Origin: an uncultured Pseudomonadota bacterium
GTDB taxonomy: Bacteria; Pseudomonadota; Gammaproteobacteria; Burkholderiales; SG8-39
Direction: 5' to 3'
Assembly (NCBI GenBank): GCA_903895005.1
Contig: CAITSH010000015.1
Span: forward strand, 1-9,306
DNA length: 9,306 nucleotides
A model generated the notes under the pieces. That model had not been told where the DNA came from and did no database searches. It saw only the letters and a program-made list of their open reading frames with translations. Positions 6,708 through 9,306 of this stretch are shown here, one piece after another. Position numbers and translations under genes: made by a program. How positions within the stretch are numbered: position 1 is the stretch's first letter; each line of letters begins with the position of its first letter.

Positions 6708-7298
6708 TTGAACGACCACATCCGCAAGCTGCTGGACGACATGAACGCGCTGGAGGAGGAATTGCGCACCGCGCTGCACGCCCAGGAGACCAAGGTGTTT
6801 TTCCAGATCAAGGGCAAGCGCGTCGAATTCGAACGCGGCGTACGCCTGACACACCGCAAGCTCAAGCGCAGTTTCTTCCGCTGGGTCGTCACCGACCGGC
6901 CGCAGAATTTCCTGACAGCACCCTTCATCTACGGGCTGATCGCCCCGCTCACCTTCGCCGACCTGTGCGTTACGGTCTACCAGGCCGTGTGCTTCCCTGT
7001 TTATGGCGTGCGCAAGGTCAGGCGCGCCGATTACATCTTGTTAGACCGTCAGGAACTGGGTTACCTGAACTGGTTCGAGCGCTTTCACTGCACCTACTGC
7101 GCCTACGCCAACGGCCTCATCGCCTATATCGGCGAGATTACCGCGCGCACAGAGCAGTATTTTTGCCCGATCAAGCATGCGCGCAAGGCGCTGGGCACCC
7201 ACGCCCGCTACGTGCGTTTTCTGGAATACGGTGAAGCCGCGGATTACCACGCGAAACTGGAGGCCTTTCGCATCGAACTGGGCCGGGAACACCCCTAG
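6708..7298 (+). CDS. Uncharacterised protein with CxxC...CPIKH motif and a hydrophobic segment
   Basis: A 196-residue protein I cannot assign to a named family. It starts at TTG 6708, five bases after AAGGA. Residues 1-60 are charged and helical (IRKLLDDMNALEEELRTAL), with a basic RLTHRKLKRSFFRW stretch. Residues 69-100 are mostly hydrophobic (FLTAPFIYGLIAPLTFADL, then VYQAVCFPVYG), which could be one or two membrane passes. Residues 119-160 carry the most motif-like part: FHCTYCAYANGLIAYIGE (Cys128 and Cys131) followed 22 residues later by YFCPIKHARK (Cys153, His157), which could bind a metal or an iron-sulfur centre. The C-terminus is soluble (YVRFLEYGEAADYHAKLEAF). It is the only plus-strand gene here and stops 9 bases from the converging universal stress gene. 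The evenly constrained, motif-rich sequence indicates a real gene; function is unknown. Confidence 0.8.
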   Translation: MNDHIRKLLDDMNALEEELRTALHAQETKVFFQIKGKRVEFERGVRLTHRKLKRSFFRWVVTDRPQNFLTAPFIYGLIAPLTFADLCVTVYQAVCFPVYGVRKVRRADYILLDRQELGYLNWFERFHCTYCAYANGLIAYIGEITARTEQYFCPIKHARKALGTHARYVRFLEYGEAADYHAKLEAFRIELGREHP

Positions 7299-7307
7299 CC
7301 CGCCCCC

Positions 7308-7763
7308 TCAGCGCTTGCCCGGCGCGCGCACCAACAAGACGGGCACAGTGGCACCGCGCACCACGCCCTCGGCGTCACTGCCCATCAGCAGGCGCGAAAT
7401 GCCGCGCCGCCCGTGGGTGCCGATCACGATAACATCGGCCTTGAGCTTTTTCGCCTGAGACACGATGGCTTCGGACACCGGCATGCCGATGTCCTCGATC
7501 AGCACCGGCTTGACCGTGACCCCCAGTTTTTTTGCATCAGCAACCGCCTTGGCGAGGATCTTCTTGCCGTTCTCGAGCAGGCCCTCCAGCAGTCCCTCGA
7601 TGAAATAGCCTCCGCCCATGGCGCTTTGCGTGACGACATTCTCATCCACCACATGCAACACGATCAGCGTCGCCTTCTGGGCCTTGGCGAGATTGACGGC
7701 CTCCTGCAGGCCTTTGTTGGCCGTCGGGCTTCCGTCTACGGGCACGAGTATTTTCTTGAACAT
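7308..7763 (-). CDS. UspA-type universal stress protein
   Basis: A 151-residue cytoplasmic protein with a single Usp domain. The start MFKKILVPVDGSPTANKGL is the classic first strand and nucleotide loop. The ATP-binding signature G-2x-G-9x-G-S is complete: Gly115, Gly118, Gly128 and Ser129 in the segment from IGTHGRRG to LLMGSD, followed by the last strand VPVLLVR. This makes it an ATP-binding type Usp rather than the non-binding UspA subtype. The middle GGGYFIEGLLEGLLENG (50-66) is a variable insert typical of the family. The ATG at 7763 has AAGGAG at 7773-7778; the in-frame extension to 7814 includes that site and is not coding. It is second in a two-gene unit, 47 bases after the small helical protein, probably read from the FNR-box promoter upstream. 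Usp proteins of this kind often help survival under low oxygen or energy stress. Confidence 0.95.
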   Translation of the reverse strand: MFKKILVPVDGSPTANKGLQEAVNLAKAQKATLIVLHVVDENVVTQSAMGGGYFIEGLLEGLLENGKKILAKAVADAKKLGVTVKPVLIEDIGMPVSEAIVSQAKKLKADVIVIGTHGRRGISRLLMGSDAEGVVRGATVPVLLVRAPGKR

Positions 7764-7810
7764 GGTCGGGCACTCCTTTATTTCGGTTGGTACGGATGAT
7801 CCTTGCCGGC

Positions 7811-8113
7811 TCAAAGCCCCAGCATGCGGCCTATGCGCGCGACGTAATCGGCCGCCTTGATGCCGTCTTCCATGACGACCTCCACGGCGTTGTCGATGAT
7901 GCCATGAATGGTGCGCAGGCGATGCCCGACGTGCGCCTGGTCCGAATCTGCGTCGAGAGCTTCGCCAAGGGCGCGCACCTCGTCGCGCAGCGTCTGCAGG
8001 TCGCGCGATCCCTGCTTCACACCGGCAAGGTCACGCTCCAGTGCCTCGACCAGTTTGGCAACCTCGTCAAGGTCAACGTGGGTCGATGCTGCGGCTTGCG
8101 TTGGTTTGTTCAC
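7811..8113 (-). CDS. Small helical protein of unknown function, possibly DUF4404-like
   Basis: A 100-residue hydrophilic, almost wholly helical protein with no signal peptide or membrane segment. The GTG at 8113 is the likely start, giving (M)NKPTQAAASTHVDLDEVAKL: a strong GGGAGGG site (8118-8124) lies 4-5 bases upstream. The in-frame ATG at 8143 has no such site and falls inside a tandem repeat. Residues 14-60 (LDEVAKLVEALERDLAGV, then LQTLRDEVRALGEAL) have heptad-like Leu/Val spacing suggesting a coiled coil. The C-terminus DGIKAADYVARIGRMLGL ends like proteins of the DUF4404 group, but I am unsure of that assignment. It is the first gene of the unit with the universal stress protein, 47 bases apart, so a linked role under low oxygen is plausible. 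No catalytic motif is visible. Confidence 0.75.
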   Translation of the reverse strand: MNKPTQAAASTHVDLDEVAKLVEALERDLAGVKQGSRDLQTLRDEVRALGEALDADSDQAHVGHRLRTIHGIIDNAVEVVMEDGIKAADYVARIGRMLGL

Positions 8114-8117
8114 GAAT

Positions 8118-8124
8118 CCCTCCC
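8118..8124 (-). promoter_or_regulatory. Strong ribosome binding site deciding a GTG start
   Basis: The minus strand reads GGGAGGG, 4 bases before GTG at 8113. It is the best ribosome site near this gene and marks the GTG rather than the upstream ATG as the start. Confidence 0.75.
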
Positions 8125-8130
8125 GAGTCA

Positions 8131-8180
8131 GTGGGTCACGCATGGTTACGCATGGTTACGCATAGTCACGAATGAGTACG
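8131..8180. repeat. Five degenerate 10-base tandem repeats in the stress-operon leader
   Basis: On the plus strand five consecutive 10-base units can be read: GTGGGTCACG, CATGGTTACG, CATGGTTACG, CATAGTCACG and AATGAGTACG. The two middle units are identical and every unit ends in ACG. The period is near one helical turn. The array lies between the predicted promoter and the ribosome binding site of the small helical gene, so it would be in the mRNA leader. It may bind a protein, pair with an upstream segment, or be a slippage product. Confidence 0.8.
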
Positions 8181-8227
8181 AACGGGGCACGGCTTGCCCG
8201 CGCCGCCGCCGTGTTCGAGCCGTAACC
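8144..8227 (-). promoter_or_regulatory. Potential structured mRNA leader of the stress operon
   Basis: On the minus-strand transcript, GGTTACG (8221-8227) can pair with CGTAACC in either identical repeat (8154-8160 or 8144-8150). Inside it CGAAC (8213-8217) faces GTTCG (8179-8183), and inside that GGGCA (8195-8199) faces TGCCC (8185-8189) around a 5-base loop. A competing inner stem joins 8188-8193 with 8208-8213. The nesting suggests a folded leader. It matches no riboswitch class that I recognise, and GC-rich DNA yields such pairs easily. Confidence 0.35.
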
Positions 8228-8238
8228 TGTCGTGCCTG

Positions 8239-8244
8239 ACTATG
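8239..8244 (-). promoter_or_regulatory. -10-like element for the stress operon
   Basis: The minus strand reads CATAGT, 4 of 6 to TATAAT. Taken as the -10, it puts transcription start near 8232 and the FNR-type box centre at about -40.5, the class II activator position. The weak match suits an activator-dependent promoter. Confidence 0.45.
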
Positions 8245-8265
8245 CGCCTTGGTCGGAACGCGGTG

Positions 8266-8279
8266 TTGACTTGGATCAA
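8266..8279. promoter_or_regulatory. FNR/Anr/Dnr-type binding site
   Basis: TTGAC-TTGG-ATCAA matches the FNR-family consensus TTGAT-N4-ATCAA at 9 of 10 defined positions. It is upstream of the unit encoding the small helical and universal stress proteins. FNR-family control of universal stress genes is established in other proteobacteria, for example Anr in Pseudomonas. The spacing to a -10-like hexamer fits direct activation at low oxygen. Confidence 0.65.
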
Positions 8280-8281
8280 AC

Positions 8282-8309
8282 AAAAAAGGCCGTCCGGAGA
8301 CGGCCTTTT
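8282..8309 (-). terminator. Intrinsic terminator after the DUF5666-like gene
   Basis: A perfect 11-base stem (AAAAGGCCGTC, 8284-8294, with GACGGCCTTTT, 8299-8309) closes a 4-base loop. On the minus strand it ends in six T residues (complement of 8282-8287). It lies 23 bases after the stop codon at 8333. The opposite strand has only four T residues, so it acts mainly on minus-strand transcripts and insulates the FNR-type promoter just downstream. Confidence 0.9.
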
Positions 8310-8332
8310 GGCGCACAAAACTAGGCGCACGA

Positions 8333-8929
8333 TTATTGCGGTGGTTTGACGCCGTCCTTGCTGACGGCAATCCGGGCCGCGGTAATTTTGCCGTCGGCCG
8401 ACACCTGAGCGCCGGTGAAAATGGTCGCGCCCGGAATCAGCAGTGACTTGTCGCCGGGAACGAAATCGACGATGGGCACGCCCTCGGGCACGATGATCTG
8501 CTTGGAGCCACCCTTGAATTCCATGGTGAGTTCGTTGCCGGCGGCGGTCTTGACGACCTTGACCATGTTGGCATTGGTCATGGTGTCACCGGGCGCGCTG
8601 TCCCAGGGCGTGTGTCCGGGCGCGGCGGCGGGCGGCAGGGCGTGCACTTCGCTTGCCACCAACGCGCCGGCGGCGTTGATGCGCGCGGTGACGCCGACAT
8701 AGGCGTCCGCCTTGAAATCGGAAAGCTTGACGGCCTTGGCCGCAGAGATGGCGACGTTATCGGGCATGCTGATCTTGATGTCCTGGCCTTCGCGCGTCTT
8801 GACTGACAGCACGCTGCCCTCCACCGCGGTAATGGTGCCGCGAATGCGCTGGGTGGTCTGGGCCACGGCGAATTGCGCCACAAGCGCGAGGCTGAGGCCG
8901 GCGATGGCGAGCAAACGATGCGTTTTCAT
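8333..8929 (-). CDS. Secreted DUF5666-like protein of unknown function
   Basis: A 198-residue exported protein. Residues 1-23 (MKTHRLLAIAGLSLALVAQF, then AVA) are a signal peptide, with the mature protein starting QTTQRIRG. It has no lipobox. The mature part has two similar beta-rich halves: IRGTITAVEGSVLSVKTREG (29-48) with YVGVTARI (77-84), and MVKVVKTAAGNELTMEFKGG (122-141) with QIIVPEGVPIVDFVPGDKSL (144-163). The linker carries GHTPWDSAPGDTMTNA (105-120), a conserved-looking motif of this proteobacterial group, whose members are often annotated as DUF5666 or, wrongly, as metal transporter permeases. No membrane segment other than the signal is present. The ATG at 8929 has AAGGGAG at 8937-8943, 7 bases away; the open frame upstream to 9049 lacks family features. 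It is monocistronic, with its own strong terminator. Probably periplasmic and small-barrel-like; role unknown. Confidence 0.85.
   Translation of the reverse strand: MKTHRLLAIAGLSLALVAQFAVAQTTQRIRGTITAVEGSVLSVKTREGQDIKISMPDNVAISAAKAVKLSDFKADAYVGVTARINAAGALVASEVHALPPAAAPGHTPWDSAPGDTMTNANMVKVVKTAAGNELTMEFKGGSKQIIVPEGVPIVDFVPGDKSLLIPGATIFTGAQVSADGKITAARIAVSKDGVKPPQ

Positions 8930-9306
<377 letters not shown>

Noticed and set aside
6587..6928. Upstream extension of the metC-like frame to 6928
   Set aside because: It overlaps the divergent orphan gene, adds 114 residues without family features, and the ATG at 6586 gives the normal length.
7299..7307. Terminator between the converging orphan and Usp genes
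   Set aside because: Only 9 bases separate the stop codons and no stem with a T tract is visible there.
8114..8143. ATG at 8143 as start of the small helical protein
   Set aside because: It lies in the tandem repeat without a ribosome site, while the GTG at 8113 has GGGAGGG at the right distance.
8131..8180. CRISPR array
   Set aside because: The units are 10 bases and directly adjacent with no spacers, and no cas gene is present.

Overview
The window looks like the end of a contig from a betaproteobacterium, most likely Burkholderiales or a near relative. The grounds are high GC, two orphan Bug/TctC-type periplasmic binding proteins (a family greatly expanded in that group), and gene families common there. 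Ten protein genes can be supported: nine on the minus strand and one on the plus strand. No RNA gene, insertion sequence, phage gene or CRISPR array was seen.

Region 1 (1-6586, all minus strand) is a six-gene head-to-tail cluster. In transcription order it encodes a cystathionine beta-lyase-type PLP enzyme (metC-like), a Bug solute-binding protein, an aldo/keto reductase, two tandem paralogous alpha/beta hydrolases of the 2,6-dihydroxypseudooxynicotine hydrolase/FrsA-like type, and a second Bug protein cut off by the window start. Gaps are 38-93 bases and no terminator is visible between genes. The layout suggests uptake and breakdown of one small organic compound: Bug proteins capture it, the reductase acts on a carbonyl, and the hydrolases cleave a C-C or ester/amide bond. 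The substrate cannot be read from the sequence. A possible secondary promoter lies between the metC-like gene and the first Bug gene, so the lyase may be separately controlled. A C-rich, G-poor repeat tract separates the reductase from the hydrolases.

Region 2 (6587-7298) holds a 121-base divergent intergenic region and one plus-strand gene for an uncharacterised protein with a CxxC...CPIKH cysteine pattern and a TTG start.

Region 3 (7308-8280, minus strand) is a two-gene stress unit: a small helical protein (GTG start) followed by a UspA-type universal stress protein. Upstream lie an FNR/Anr-type box (TTGAC-N4-ATCAA), a -10-like hexamer at class II spacing, and a leader with five degenerate 10-base tandem repeats and nested complementary segments. 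This is the most distinctive part of the window: it predicts low-oxygen control of the stress unit and possibly an RNA-level layer.

Region 4 (8284-9306) contains a strong intrinsic terminator, a secreted DUF5666-like protein (minus strand), about 280 bases with no recognisable gene, and a 96-base pure G run that is almost certainly a sequencing artefact at the contig end.
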